A stretch of DNA of 64,000 nucleotides. It comes from Ypsolopha sequella (taxonomy: Eukaryota > Arthropoda > Insecta > Lepidoptera > Ypsolophidae). The translations under genes were made by a program, and so were the position numbers. Location: assembly GCA_934047225.1 (NCBI GenBank), contig OW203986.1:13643221-13707220 (forward strand), read 5' to 3'. The notes under the pieces were generated by a model. It made no database searches and had not been told where the DNA came from. It saw only the letters and a program-made list of their open reading frames with translations. Below are positions 34,733 to 47,887 of the stretch, piece after piece. Each line of letters starts with the position of its first letter. Position 1 is the first letter of the stretch.

Positions 34733-36110
34733 AGTTTGTACATGCCTACTTTTGCAACTGATTGAATTTTGATAATGGTTTATCAACAATAGTAATTAAA
34801 TAACAATATCCCATTATAACAGCGGACCGGGACTTTTCACACAATTAAACAGCCATAATAATTTTATTAACGAATATAATTGTCAACGAATTTTAATTAA
34901 TTATTTACAGGTCCTATTATGTTTCATATTATTTAAGAGGCATGTTATGAATTAAAGCAATTCAGCAGACCATTTAATGTGACCAATAACTTGTTAATTA
35001 CGAGTATATCATATACGAGTATGCTCTATTCGTGTATTTCTTCGTCCAACTTAGTTGGTAGAAAACCAATCTATAGATACATTAAGTCGAGTCGTTGGTA
35101 TTTTTTTCTGCTTTATCATAATAATGTAGAGTTCTGTTACATAACCCCTCCAGGTTATCCTTAAGGGCACCGTGTCCGCCCTTACTCCAAATAAGCGCTC
35201 TTCGCTGATAATGGCTTTATTTCCTAATAATTTCAACAAAAAAATAATTGTGTAACTTATCTCGTATATAAATCAATGATCTAAACCTAAAACATTTACC
35301 AATATCAAATACGCACAAAAGTTACAAGCATTTAAACGTCCTGGAGTTTAAATTCAATAATTATAAGGCGAGCACAGTAATTTATGAAACTGGCACATAA
35401 AAAGGTTACATAAAGAGGTTTTTAATAGTATACACGAGGGTTTTAATATCTAGTTATGTGTAGTCACACACTACTTTATCTACAGCCATGCAATAGGTTT
35501 TTACGTACCTGTTCCCAGTCCAAAAATATTAATAAAATCAAAGCCGTTTTTGATTTTTCTGGTAAAAACGTTCGATTTTTCGTAGCTGTTTCCAGAATGT
35601 CAGTTGTAGTCAGATTATCATTGTTATGAGTTTATGACTCACAGCTTTTGTTAGAGCAAAATTGAACTTTTGACCCACAAAAACAAAGTAAAATTTCTCC
35701 GTAAACCATGGAGCCAACATGATCTTAGGCGCCAACCAACTAAAATGCAATAAATAGTCCACCCGTCTCACCATAGAAAATAAATGGCCGGAAATACATT
35801 GAAATGTAACCTCCTTACAACCAAACCTAACCTCGTCATAACTTCTAACCTCCTTAGTCGGGTGGGTATTGTTTGTACGTGTAGTTGTAGGCAATTACAT
35901 ATAAAACCTCTTTGGTATAAGATATCAAAACCTCAGTCGTGATGACGGTATGGAATAAGTTTCTTTTGCCTTCCAACTTTGTAATTCTATTATACTTTTA
36001 TATAAATTTTGTTAAAGCATAATTTTGTTAAGAAAACTGTACTTTTATATAATTATTTTTCTGTTTAAAAGACGTTCGTAAAAAAATGACATTCTGCACT
36101 ATTTCTTAGT
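34733..36110. other. AT-rich stretch, nothing firmly identified
   Basis: No gene recognised. Around 35818-35870 CCAAACCTAACCTCG and AACCTCCTTAG appear, a pattern that recurs in lepidopteran intergenic DNA. The minus-strand frame at 35610-35894 crosses it. Confidence 0.35.
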
Positions 36111-36265
36111 TTATTTTATTTTATTTATTCTGGTACATTAACAGACATAATTAACAACACATTTTTATATAAAGAACAGATATTGTGTACAAAAGCGGCA
36201 CTTATTTCTAATAGCAATATCTCCCAGGCAATCTTTGGGTGGAATGAAAAAGATATTAAAAATTA
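36111..36265 (-). mobile_element. LINE 3' end remnant
   Basis: TTTATTTTATTTTATTTATTC is followed by a 3' UTR-like region with GTGTACAAAAGCGGCACTTAT, shared with 30440-30465. Minus orientation is inferred from the T-rich end. Confidence 0.45.
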
Positions 36266-37040
36266 AACTTTGTTTTTTAAAAGGGTAGTGATAATATGCA
36301 AACAAAATGTGCAGATTGCTAATTTTAACTTCAACGTAACAATAATTATCTAATAACATAATAATCTATTACATATTTTATATTGTTTACTATAGACTTA
36401 CTTAAAAAACTACATAAACATACAAAAATTAAAATAAATAAAAAATACTTAAATATGTAAATAGATATACAATTATACATACTCAGGTGATAATAATTTT
36501 AATTGTAAAATATATTTAAATGATGTTCTATTTTCACGGGTATTCAGTATGAAAAAAGTACTATACTTTTCATAATCAGGATTTTACGTTATCAGTGTAG
36601 ATAAACTCTTAAATGGCTGGGTTGATTGATTCCATGGCGCTATATTTCGAAAATGCATGTTGGAACCTTTGTGTACGACGCATTACAAATTACGTACATT
36701 TCCAAATGCAAAAAAAAAGATGTTTCAAAAGTTTTTGTCTGATTTGTACGTGTTTTTTTTATCTGTAAAAAACTAGGAATACTGCTTATCACTATAAGTT
36801 TTGTCATATTTCAAAGAGGTTGAATTTTCCCACATATACATACAAAATACCTTTGGTAAAACTGCTTTTACCCAAACTGACTGATTGAATAAGGCATTTA
36901 CGGTTCCGGTGACGTTACAAAATTTTCCCATACATAATTTAAGATTATTAATGAATAGGCCATGTAATAAAGAGCTTCGATACAAAAGACGGGAATTCTT
37001 CACATTGACGCCCACGTCATGAGTGAAATATAACTCTGTG
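36266..37040. other. AT-rich stretch, nothing identified
   Basis: No coding or RNA signal recognised. Confidence 0.35.
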
Positions 37041-37046
37041 GTGCAA

Positions 37047-37110
37047 GCGACATTCGATAGGCGATACGTACTAGGGCTCAGTGTGCATTGCCTATCGAAT
37101 GTAGCTTGTC
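37047..37110. repeat. Short hairpin
   Basis: ACATTCGATAGGC and GCCTATCGAATGT form a 13-base perfect stem, extended with mismatches to AAGC/GCTT, around a loop of about 25 bases. Confidence 0.6.
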
Positions 37111-37165
37111 AGAAATACGTCGGATACGTAGTTTGACATTCACGCCTTATAAAAATATAATTTTT

Positions 37166-37426
37166 TGTATCAGAAAGGTGTAACCATATTTGAAGAGCGT
37201 ATTCAGTCAATGATATAGAACAACTTTTACAATGGAACAAAATATATAAACTCGAAAAAAAAAACGACTGTTTTATAGAAAAATGCAATGCCTCTCATCC
37301 AAAATGTATGGAAGGGCAGCTTTTTTTTTGAGATTTCAGGGTTGGTTCCATAGTAAAAGTTGTTCTTTACCATTGACTGAATAAGCTCTTCAAATATGGT
37401 TACACCTTTCTGTTACACATTGTATA
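37166..37426. mobile_element. Fold-back MITE, family E copy 1
   Basis: The left AGAAAGGTGTAACCATATTTG is matched by CAAATATGGTTACACCTTTCT on the right, and AACAACTTTTAC by GTAAAAGTTGTTC inside. The second copy is at 50065-50319. Confidence 0.8.
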
Positions 37427-39104
37427 GACTTAATTCTACGTTGGATATTAATCGATATGATTTGAAGTATAACTGTTCTTCTTAGATATGGTTTCTACTT
37501 GGACGAAGGGTTTCTATGAACAGAACGCCAGTGTCATCTTTGAGCTTACTGTCATATTAGTTATTGAAAACCATATAAATTCCTTTTTGTTGAAAAATAA
37601 GTAGGTAGTTTATGGTGGATTGGTTGTGTCGAAATCGGAATTAACGCCGCTACCATACTCCTGTTTCCACAGTGGCACCCTCCTGTCACTGTCATCTACG
37701 CGCGATCACATCCCTGTAGCACTTTACGTAGCTACGCAGCTACGTATTTCCGAATTCAACGTATTTATGACAGTGCATCTAAATGGATATACATAGTTCA
37801 TTTCTACGGATGACACGAAAACGAATTGAACCGTGAGCCCTAATGCATACATACTTCGACAAGAATATACAAGGATTTTCTTACCGGAGAGCCACTGTAC
37901 AGGTTTTCACATATGCCTGTCTGTGTATTTTCTCTTAGATATACATATATAAATAACTAACACAAATCTCTGATGCAATATCAGAGGTGCCATGTTTAGT
38001 CAATCCACGGTCGCCAGCATGTCAACCTACCGAATGACAGTCTTTTTAGAATCTCACAAGGGTAGGTAGGAAGCTTGAACTGCCGTTGAGTTTGCGTTTT
38101 TATTGAGGGCCTTTTATTATCTTAAATTTCCTGAATTATAGTTTAAGTGATTTCTCTCTGTTATTTGGTTAAATCAGGAAATTTATGTGTTCCCTTGTTT
38201 TACTGAGTCTATAATTCAAGTCCTTTGAATCTCACTAAGTTTTTTCTAATCTTGTACCAAACAAAACCCGTATTCGCTTCATCACGCCCTGCCTCTGTTC
38301 GAAGTACTAAACAACTATGATAAATATGGACCCGAAGGACTTTTATCGGCTGGCGATAGAGGTGATATTTGTTCGGCACAGTTTTCCAAATATTTTGGTT
38401 AGCTCATAACTATTCCACAAGGCCAGGAAACCACCACGCTCGAATGGAACACTGTCAGTCAAACCATGACTTGGCTGATTCTGCTCCATTTACATAGTTC
38501 GGTTTTATCGGATCATGGTTTTGGGAATTAAAACTTAATATGTGGGTTCTTTCAGATATTGCACGGAAACGTACAATCCACGTTATATAACTAGGATATC
38601 AAAAGGGAAAAATATCGCGCCCTCCGGCAAATAGACCGATAATGTGCTATTATGGTATTTTTCATGTTATTTTTTCATGCTTCTCGAAGGTCGTATACAT
38701 TATTTTTTTTACGAATTTTATTTGTTTTCGATTGATGTCTTAATAATCTTTCTACTTTTAATTTTTTTTATTATAAGGTTCTTCGGTTTTTTATTTTACC
38801 TGTAAAGTTATGTTTTTGATATTATAAATTTATTCGCCGTAGGGTGCGATATATAAATGAACTATAAAAATAATGGTTACCATTTTAAGAGGCTTTGCTT
38901 TAAAATTAACACGTTGCACTATACAGGCAATATTAATATTTTCAGTATAAATTAAATTTAAAAATAAATGTTTTCACTAAAAGCTTTAAATAGAAAACCA
39001 GCGCAGAAGAGAGCCAAGGTTAGGTTGTAGTATTTGTTTGTAGTACTTTACACTTTTTTATTGTTACTTCCATTAATTTTAAATTTAATTTTATGCTCAT
39101 AATC
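37427..39104. other. AT-rich stretch, nothing firmly identified
   Basis: No gene recognised. A small dyad ACGTAGCTACGCAGCTACGT lies at 37726-37745. Confidence 0.35.
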
Positions 39105-39225
39105 ACAAGGAAAATCACAATTGAGTTATTTTTTTATATATATTTCGGCTCACTTTGGGACCTGCATCAGTCGAATGGTGAGCCAAAATATATATCGAAA
39201 ATAACTCAATTGTGATTTTCCTTGT
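39105..39225. mobile_element. Near-perfect fold-back, family K
   Basis: ACAAGGAAAATCACAATTGA on the left and TCAATTGTGATTTTCCTTGT on the right. The centre contains TATTTCGGCTCAC and GACCTGCATCAGTC, a core also found at 40081-40125 and, degenerated, at 53715-53740 and 54018-54050. Confidence 0.75.
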
Positions 39226-39814
39226 ATTTATTAGTTTAAAATTAAATGAAAAGCTAAAATAGTCAAATATAAATATTTATTTTGTTAATTTTAAAGTAAC
39301 TTTAAATGTGTCAAATACCAAAATAAGTTGAATATTACATCATCATCAAATAATAGTTTGCCAAAGTCCGATTGCTGATATCTTTTTAACTAGGGTTTAT
39401 TTTCAGTATTTTTTCATTTTGTAGTCGAAAAGATCAGTGGATTTTAGAAATATTTTCTTGTTTTATTTGTTCTAGTATCTAAGTTTTACATTGTTGTGAT
39501 GGGAGCAATATGGCATTGAGAAATCAAAATATTAATTGTGATCACTATGGAATCGCCATGTCGCACCACTGGTACGGCAACAGTCACCTAAGCCAGTTCC
39601 TAAGTAAAACGTAGCCTTTATATATTATCAGACCTAATTATTGCCCTTTGTGTTTAAATTCGAAGAGACTTTTTATTCAAATCAAGGCACTTAATGTAAG
39701 CTTTGGACAATGTGTGTTCAAATAGGAGGATATTATGCATATATTCTAAAATGTATTTTTTTTACGTCATGTAAGGATAGCTCTAGTTTTTAATAGTGAA
39801 ATATGTAAAGTGAA

Positions 39815-40000
39815 ATAACGAAATAGATATAACAGCTAAGATTAACTTTGATTTTTACGAGAAAATCTCGACGTTCCGTAGTGATCTTGCGAGGGCGTCG
39901 GACGCTCACGAACACCCACAGAACATATATGTTCACCAAAACGTCGAGCTTTTCTCGTAAAAATCAAAACGTGTCTTAGCTGTAACATTCATTTCGTTAT
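39815..40000. mobile_element. Fold-back element
   Basis: The arms are about 80 bp: ATAACGAAAT...ACAGCTAAGA and TCTTAGCTGTAAC...ATTTCGTTAT outside, GATTTTTACGAGAAAA and TTTTCTCGTAAAAATC inside, around a GC-richer centre (GGCGTCGGACGC). Confidence 0.7.
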
Positions 40001-43000
40001 GATGGAAACTAATCATAAAAATCTGAATGATAGGTATAGTTAATATATATACACTTAAATAAAATTTATGTTATTGTGAGATATATTTCGGTTCGGGCCC
40101 TATCCTGGGTCCGGCATCAGTCACTTAAATTTAATTTTATTTTATTATGTATATAATATATATACTACATTTAAAGACAAACTAGTCAATTAATAACGTT
40201 TATTTGAATTATAGGTATAGAATTGTTTAAACAATGTCGCCGCTTTTTTACATGTGTGTGTAGACTCAGTTTAAATAGATATGTAGTCTATCGCTACGGA
40301 GAAACTAGTGTTCAGTATACTCAATTATGAACCTTACACTTAACATTTATGTAGCATTGACTCAATATGCACCGCAAATCTTGCTCATACAAAAACATTT
40401 GGCCGCTTGCTAACTCACGACCGCCACCTGCGGCTGTACTATGAACTATTCGCATGCAGGGCAAAATTTTGCATTACATTACTGCGTGCATTTTATTAGA
40501 CTCCAGACATTTGAGAAAATAAGCAGCAATAGATGTTGCAATGATTGGACCCAACTTAAGTGTTATCTTTGTTAACTATACTTTTGTAAGAATCGTTTTG
40601 TTTTAAGAGCCTATAATAAATACCTCACCTCGTTTCGCATGATCCTGCTTTATACAAAGAAATACTACAACAATCACTGTGAAATAAATATATGGTAAAG
40701 TTGAGGACTAATGCTATGTGAATGCTATGGTGACAACTTGATTTCATTAAATTTTCTCGATAGAAAAAAGTTTACAAGTTACCCCCAAACCGTACATAAA
40801 CCGGATCGCATTCAATGAATACTTGAAATTGGAACTGAAACTTTGTATAATATAACTGATATTAGTTTAAAGCAGCTGCAGGCTATAAAATAAAAATGAA
40901 AAAACCATTATTTAACAAAAAAGAAAATACCTAAATGATCGCGCGTTGTAGCCAACCTAACCTGGACCGCCCTGCCACCCGACCCCCGATTCAGCCCCGC
41001 TGAGGCGTGGAAAAGTGGGGCCGAAACGTGAATTCGAACTGAGGTGTTATAATTTTATAAATCTTTAATAAAATTATATTGTTGCCTTAAAATTATTTAC
41101 CGATGAAATGTAACCCCCTTGTTAGTATAAATACTGGTTATGGAAGAGTTTCCTAATTTAGATTTGCAGGAAAAAACTATTTTTGACTATGTTTTACCTT
41201 CAACGTTTCGAGCGATACTAATCACGACTCTCGCGTTGGCACGGCAGACCACTGGTGACATGTAAATCACCTGGCGACAAGGTCATCGCGGCTATGCCAT
41301 ATTGCCATCCCTATAAAAATCACCCTAATTTTAGTGATATACTCTCATAAATCAGCCAATATGACACCCCTGAAAACCTGGATAAGGTCCTAAAGTGTAA
41401 CTAACTCTCTTTTCTTTTCTCATGCGTTCAAAAAATATTTTATATCTCACTTTATCATTTCTAAGTACGAGAATAATCTGCTTGACTACCAAGACTCTTA
41501 GCGGCATTTTTCCTTTATCTTTTTTCCCCGTGTTATTTTCTATTTTGCCGTTACGAGAAGAATATATTATAACGCACTTACAAGTTACGACATTCCATAA
41601 ATTGAACTGTGACAGCAAACGTCGTATAAAAGTGATTTATTTGTTGACGGTTGGAGTTTGGTTCACTTCTGATGGCATCTTAATACTACATTTTGACTTG
41701 CCTTGTTTTTGTTCAGTTCAAAGTAGGCCCTTAAAACTTTCGACGGCTGACAATCAGTTTAAGATTTAGAGGAAAGATGAGCTTCAAAGATAAAGTTACA
41801 GCGGAAAGTTAAGTTTTGTGCCCAAAACTCTTCAAAGTTGGCTTTTTAATCTAAACGTCTGTTGTAATGTGATCAAACGGAAACCAAAATAAAGTAATCA
41901 GTAAACAAAATATGCCAAATAATATTCGGTTACGTTCTGGTTGAATAAATGGTTGATTTAGTTTTATGGAAGATTTAAATGCATTATCATAAAATATTGT
42001 AACTAATTTACTATTTACTGAGTCATAATCAATTGCCTAAATAATGACATATCAATATGTACTGCAAAGTTGTTATAAGTAGATCAATTATATTTGCGTA
42101 TCAATATGCATACCATTGCAAATATTTTCCCGTTCAGTTTAGGTCACATTCCAATAGATAGACGCCCTAAACTGGCTCTATATAGAAAACAGATCAAGTC
42201 CATACCAACCAAGCCTATTAACGTTGAAACTGGTCCACTTAGCGTAATAAACAAACAAACAGACAAAACCACTATTGCTAAACAAACACGAAAATAATGG
42301 AACAAAATCGCAAAGTCACTCATTTCTCTTTGTTTTGCCGGTCTATTACCGCATCTTTTCCAGGCACGTAATTAGGGTGCGTTTGTAAATCCCGGGTTTA
42401 TAAAAAACTGTTCGGAATCGGAGAGAAAGGAAATAAGCGTGCAATTGGTATATGAAGTTTATGCCAAGACATGCTGATTGAAAACCCGTTTCGAGATAAC
42501 ACATTTTTTGGCCACATTCATTGTTTCTGCAGCAAACTTACTTGAGATTATATATATTCTAAGAATTTGCGGAACAGAGGATTTTGTAACGTATCTCTCT
42601 GTCTGTTCCTTCTCTTTGACACATAGATTACACACAATAAATCAAATTAAAACTAAAAAAAAATATTGTATAGAATAATAGTACATTATTGCAAAGGCAG
42701 CGAAATAGGCAATTGCAGGTCGAGTATGAGTTTGAAGGCCGAGCCGCAGGCGAGGACTTCAATGATACGAGATACTTCAATGATACTTCAGTATCACGAT
42801 GGAAACACGACTTGATAAAGTTGGCTCGATAGAATAAATTCGCGCAGTTACTTTTTTTCGAGTCATATTTTTCTCTATTTTCCTACTTTTTTATTTAAAT
42901 AAGTAATTTGATATTATGATTTATTTACCAAAGATGATCGTAGATGACTGGAACGTTTATACAGGGTAGTTTTTTATTTAAGAGCAATATGATGAAAATA

Positions 43001-43570
43001 ACAACGAAAAACATTAAAAAATGCAAAAGTATGATTGTTTTCTTTACCCTTTACACGTAAAGAAAAAGCAAAGACAAAGGCAAACGTTCGGTGCGTTCTT
43101 AAAACTACAGAACCTGCACGACGAGGGAGGGCATGTCGTTTGTCTATAGATCTGGATACAGATCTGTCTTTCTTTATAATTATAAGTCGAAAATGCAAAT
43201 AAGATAACACAAACATGCCACACAGAGCACACATCTTCATTCTGTAGTCTGTTTGCTAATTATGTTTGTCGTCGTGTCTTAGAGATGAGGACTAGAGGAG
43301 ATTATACTCAACGATGCTGAATTTGTACTGGCACGAGCCACGTAGATAATAAAATAGACTTCCGAGAAAATTCTGCTGAAGGAAATGCTTACTACGCTGT
43401 TTTATTTGATTATTAAGTCAATTTAGAAAAGTAACAATGAGGGTAGTTATACTAGATACATACCGGATGTAAATAATTTGATAATAATTGAAATAATTAG
43501 GCATTTTTGAATTAACCTACATTTTCTCCCAAAATAATCCATCGATCCAGTCGTTTCGTTTTTTAGAGTA
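40001..43570. other. AT-rich stretch, nothing firmly identified
   Basis: A family K-like core (TCGGTTCGGGCCC...GCATCAGTCAC) sits at 40087-40125, and a remnant of the repeat J block at 42660-42770. The open frames around 41352-41769 overlap on both strands and have no recognisable composition. Nothing else identified. Confidence 0.35.
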
Positions 43571-43572
43571 AA

Positions 43573-43844
43573 CCATAGACTTAGGATATCCTAAATATTT
43601 TAGGATATCCTAAGTCTATGGAGTAAACAAAACTGTCTACTGTTTTTTAAATGTGTTTGCTCCAAAATAAATATTTTTTGACATAAAATAAAATAATAAT
43701 TGCTCTAATCTAAGCAATAATCTTAGATTAGAGCAATTATTATTTTATTTTATGTCAAAAAATATTTATTTTGGAGCAAACACGTTTAAAAAACTGTAGA
43801 CAGTTTTGTTTACTCCATAGACTTAGGATATCCTAAAATATTTA
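43573..43844. mobile_element. Near-perfect long palindrome with partial third end
   Basis: Positions 43592-43844 form a palindrome with arms of about 123 bp, a loop of about 7 bases near 43717, and only a handful of mismatches. The end motif CCATAGACTTAGGATATCCTAA occurs three times: at 43573 (plus), 43600 (minus) and 43815 (plus). The first two form their own 48-bp palindrome, which looks like a broken neighbouring copy. No coding capacity. Confidence 0.85.
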
Positions 43845-44770
43845 TTTTATCCTAAAACATTCCCTTCTCTTCCGAAAATTAAATTGTGTTCCATTTTCAA
43901 ACTTGGGCTAAGTAAATCTGAGGCTGGTTAAACATACTTAGATTAAAAATAAATAACTCGAAAATTCTAACGTTTCTAAGTAACAGGGCCCTTAGCCTTA
44001 TTAATATTCCTTGGAAAGCTAACAAACGTATGTTGCAATATTTAAAACGGGAACTTTTGATCGTAATCAAATACTGTGTGTGTATCATGTAAACATGAGA
44101 AATGTTTTGGATTAAGATATTAAGGTCTGTTTACATTGGAGACGGCGTCTGTAACTTAATTTATACAAGTGCTAGTCGTTTAAACAATTCGACAGTTGGA
44201 TATGTTAATCGCCTCATTTGTGCAACATGGTGGTCGTTTTGACATTCTGCTCTATACCACACAATGTGTAAAATCGAATGACTCCTATGGCAAGTGGAGA
44301 AAAGGTGAAGATTAATAGAATTTGTAAAAAACAAGCTCGGGTATTAGTTGATTTAAAAAGTGATGTGTCAAATGTGTCTATTTGGGCCAATCGATTGGAA
44401 TGTATATACGTCTGGGTGTTTTAGAGCTCAGTAAATTTTGTTTATATTTAGAGTTTCGTACTTCAGATACGAAGACTGATAATAGGCCCACCTCTTATCT
44501 ACCAGTAGTGATCAAAACGCTAGCTTTTTGGTGTCATGGAGAGAGCAGCTAGATTAATCTGGACACAATTAAGAACGTTTTGTGTCCTATTGGGGACTTA
44601 AAAACGTATCAAAGCTGTAGTTGACTTCGCCTGTTGAAGTAAATAACTTCCTATAAAACGAGAAGCAAGTTTGGGTTAGTATTGAAACGTTTTGTGTCGG
44701 GTGGCTTAGCATCAAAATATACTGTAACGAAACTCTCAAAGATTTGTGAATTGAAAAAAAACAACTTTAA
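43845..44770. other. AT-rich stretch with one small ORF
   Basis: No gene recognised. A 45-codon plus-strand frame at 44287-44424 (starting MASGEKVKINRICKK) has balanced-looking codons but no known relatives that I can name, no clear splice signals and a short length; I do not call it. Confidence 0.35.
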
Positions 44771-45606
44771 AACTCGTCCTATTAAAAATTAGTAACATTA
44801 CGTAGGTATAAAAAAATAGGCATATTTTCAGATCTTTTCTGCTAAAAGGTAATAGGGCCTACGAGTAGTAATGTCCAAAAAGAATACGTCAAACTACGTA
44901 AAGCCGTGTCGAACAATAGTTTACAGTCTTGAAATAAAAGCACTTATACAGTAATTTCACTATTTATTTATGTTTTTTTCCCAACTGGTTTCGGATTTTA
45001 CACCATTTTCAAGGGAGGGTGTTAATTTAAACAAATTTTGTAGATTTCATGTACCTGTACCTGAAATCTACAAGATTTGTTAAAAAAAAAGCTATAAAAC
45101 TCGTCCTATTAAAAATTAGTAACATTACGTAGGTATAAAAAATAGGCATATTTTCAGATCTTTTCTGCTAAAAGGTAATAGGGCCTAGTAATGTCTAAAA
45201 AGAATACGTCAAACTACGTCCTCGAGGTTTCTTTATTCTCTTTAAAAAGAATTATTCTCTTTAAATAGTTTACATTACAGTATTGAAATAAAAGCACTTA
45301 TACAGTAATTTCACTATTTATTTATGTTTTTTTCCCAACCGGTTTCAGATTTTACACCATTTTCAAGGGAGGGTGTTAATTTAAACAAATTTTGTAGATT
45401 TTAGGTACAGGTTCTGAGCTATGAAAACGATGATATTACATGATGATACATAATTATCATCATTTACGTCGTCGCTCAGAACCTGTACCTAAAATCTATA
45501 AAATGTATCTAAATTAACATCTCTTGAAAATGGTGTAGAATCCGAAACCGGTTGGGAGAAAACACAAATAAATTTTGAAACTACTGTACAAGTGCTTTTA
45601 ATTCAA
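44771..45606. mobile_element. Fold-back family I in a tandem arrangement
   Basis: A block starting AACTCGTCCTATTAAAAATT at 44771 recurs at 45098 (offset 327). The second copy continues into a full inverted repeat, 45284-45606, with arms of about 130 bp (GTACAGGTTCTGAGC and GCTCAGAACCTGTAC at the inner ends, AAAGCACTT and AAGTGCTTTT outside). The first copy has the same left arm but only a short palindromic centre (CATGTACCTGTACCTG) and no full right arm. Both carry CAACCGGTTTC or CAACTGGTTTC and ATTTTACACCATTTTCAA. Confidence 0.75.
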
Positions 45607-47097
45607 AATGTGTTTCAAGTTTCGCAAGTATAAATAGTATATAAAACAGCTCGTTGAAAAAAAACACCTAATTATTCAGTGACGTGCTGTAGCAATATAA
45701 TATTTCCTAGTTATCTCTACATTGACTTTTCATTGTGGAACAATGATATTCCCGCACATGAAGAGGTTATCAATACATATTTATACTGATACCTACACGG
45801 GTTCTGTCTCCCATCGAGAGAACAGCACACTTGCTGAAACGCATGAATATTCAGCCCTCATGGATGATCGCTTTGTATGCCAGTCCATAATCACTATTAT
45901 TGCCTTCTCCTATGTATTTATAGGTTTGCAGTTGCAGTAGAAAGGCTATGATGTTATTCATGTACAGTCGTCGCATATTGAAGCTACTTATTTTCATTCG
46001 ATTTTTTGTGTTCTTTTTTTAATTATCGCAATAGGAACTACCATTGAAAGTGCGGGCGCCCGCATAGTAAAAAGTTTGTCTTTTAAATCTTGATAAATCA
46101 AAAAGCTTTAGTTTTAGTAATATAATAACTATTATCAGTGTTAGTTTATAAAACTTTTTCGATGGATTCGATTGACTGTTCTTGGTAGAATACCATCTTC
46201 AATAAATAATACACAAATTCTGGTACTTTTAATCCACAAATATTTATTTTTGTTTCATATTAGACAATTGTTTTCGTAAGACACATCATTGGGCCAACAA
46301 ATAATTAATTTTCATAGGTACTAATTAAAGGAAACATCTAAGAAGGTAAGCAAAGGTAAATCAACCCAGCTTGCGTTTAAAAAAACGAAACTCACTCACG
46401 CTAGACGTTAGATAAGTTCGTCCTGCATTCTCACAGCTCATTTCCACAATGCCTATTTCAGAACATTATTTCATCAGCAACAGATTTCATAAAAATATCC
46501 TAAAAATATCCAACCAATAATCACCACAAAATCGAGGCCCGTACTTAACACTTCATTTTAAATAATATTTTGACGTCTAGGATCAAAACACGCTTTATCT
46601 CTCAGGCTACGGTAGGGATACTCCAAAACAGCTCAAAAGGCCAATATCTATCATTCACTATTAATGACCGTAACATCTTAGGTCCATTAAGTTAACGAGC
46701 AGCTGTCAAGGTGTCTGTCAAGGAGCTGTCAAAATCACATTTTAACGTGTCCTAGTGGTCCGAAGGCTGCGGGTGGTTAGTTTAATTAAAGGGAACGGTG
46801 ACGTGTGGACGTGTGTACGCTTTATATCTTTTTTTAACCGCCTTTAGAAACATATTTCCGAATTAACGCGTACGTATGTAAGTACCACTTAATTTTCGAT
46901 GAAACCTTTATCATCGGTTAAGTATTCATATTCATTTATGTAGGTACTGAAGATGGATTAAAATAATGATCGAAAATCTATTATTAGCTTTGGATTTATT
47001 TTCAAAGACCCGTATTTGAATGAAACAGAATAATGACGCATCACTAAACTAAAATTTACTTTGCACTGCTTAAATTAATCTAAATTATTCTAATACT
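45607..47097. other. AT-rich stretch, nothing identified
   Basis: No coding or RNA signal recognised. A local repeat GCTGTCAAGGTGTCTGTCAAGG lies at about 46701-46722. Confidence 0.35.
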
Positions 47098-47350
47098 AGA
47101 TTTTGCCTGCGGCTTTGCTCGCGTTGCATGAATATGTCGACACTTGTCTTTCAATTATTGACAGTTTTCGGCTTGGTGGTTATACCCCTTATAGCTGAGA
47201 TATACCAGGGTCTCTACGATGTTAATAAAGAAAACCGCAACCAAATCCGTTGAGGGTTCTCCAGTTAAAACGGAACATACTGACAGATGAACAGACGGAG
47301 AAAATTGAAATGAAAATAAAATTTTTGGCATCAGTGTTACGTAACCCAAC
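47098..47350. repeat. Dispersed repeat, SINE- or LINE-end-like
   Basis: TTGCCTGCGGCTTTGCTCGCG opens a block that also contains TTTTCGGCTTGG and CTCCAGTTAAAACGGAACATA. The same features in the same order occur, more decayed, at 8640-8790. The opening resembles a widespread lepidopteran repeat. Confidence 0.55.
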
Positions 47351-47887
47351 CACCTAGCCACTTTCTTATTATTCATTATTATTCATTACATTAGACTTAA
47401 AACATATTAATCATTCATAGAATATCATTTGGAATATTCCTGCTAACGCAATTCATGTCAATGAGGAAAATATATTGTTTTGTAATGAATTTTATTGTTT
47501 ATAGAATGTTTTTTCTCTTAATTGTTACAAAAATCCCATATCCTAACGACATTCTTAATGATAAGAATTGGGTACCTATATATAAACCCAACACAACATA
47601 TTATTGTAAGTCATTCTAAATTCAAACTCCAAATCACTAACTTCGAATATTGTAAACTAAAATAAGTTCAGTTAAATAAAATATTATTTTACTTGTTTTA
47701 TCGAAATGGGAACTGATTTTCCTTAACTTTTCATTTTTAACATTTTTACCGTAAGAGATTTTAAATATAGTTTCACTGATAGTTGGTGACTGTGGAAGAT
47801 ATTATTTGTAGTTGTTGCTTTATCTCGTTGGTACTAAGTTATTGGTTGTTGTTTGGTAGTTGTATCGATCGTTCAGAGAACGAAAAA

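Noticed and set aside
41352..41769. Overlapping frames of 88 and 115 codons on opposite strands
   Set aside because: AT-rich, no recognisable motif, no splice or promoter support; looks like chance.
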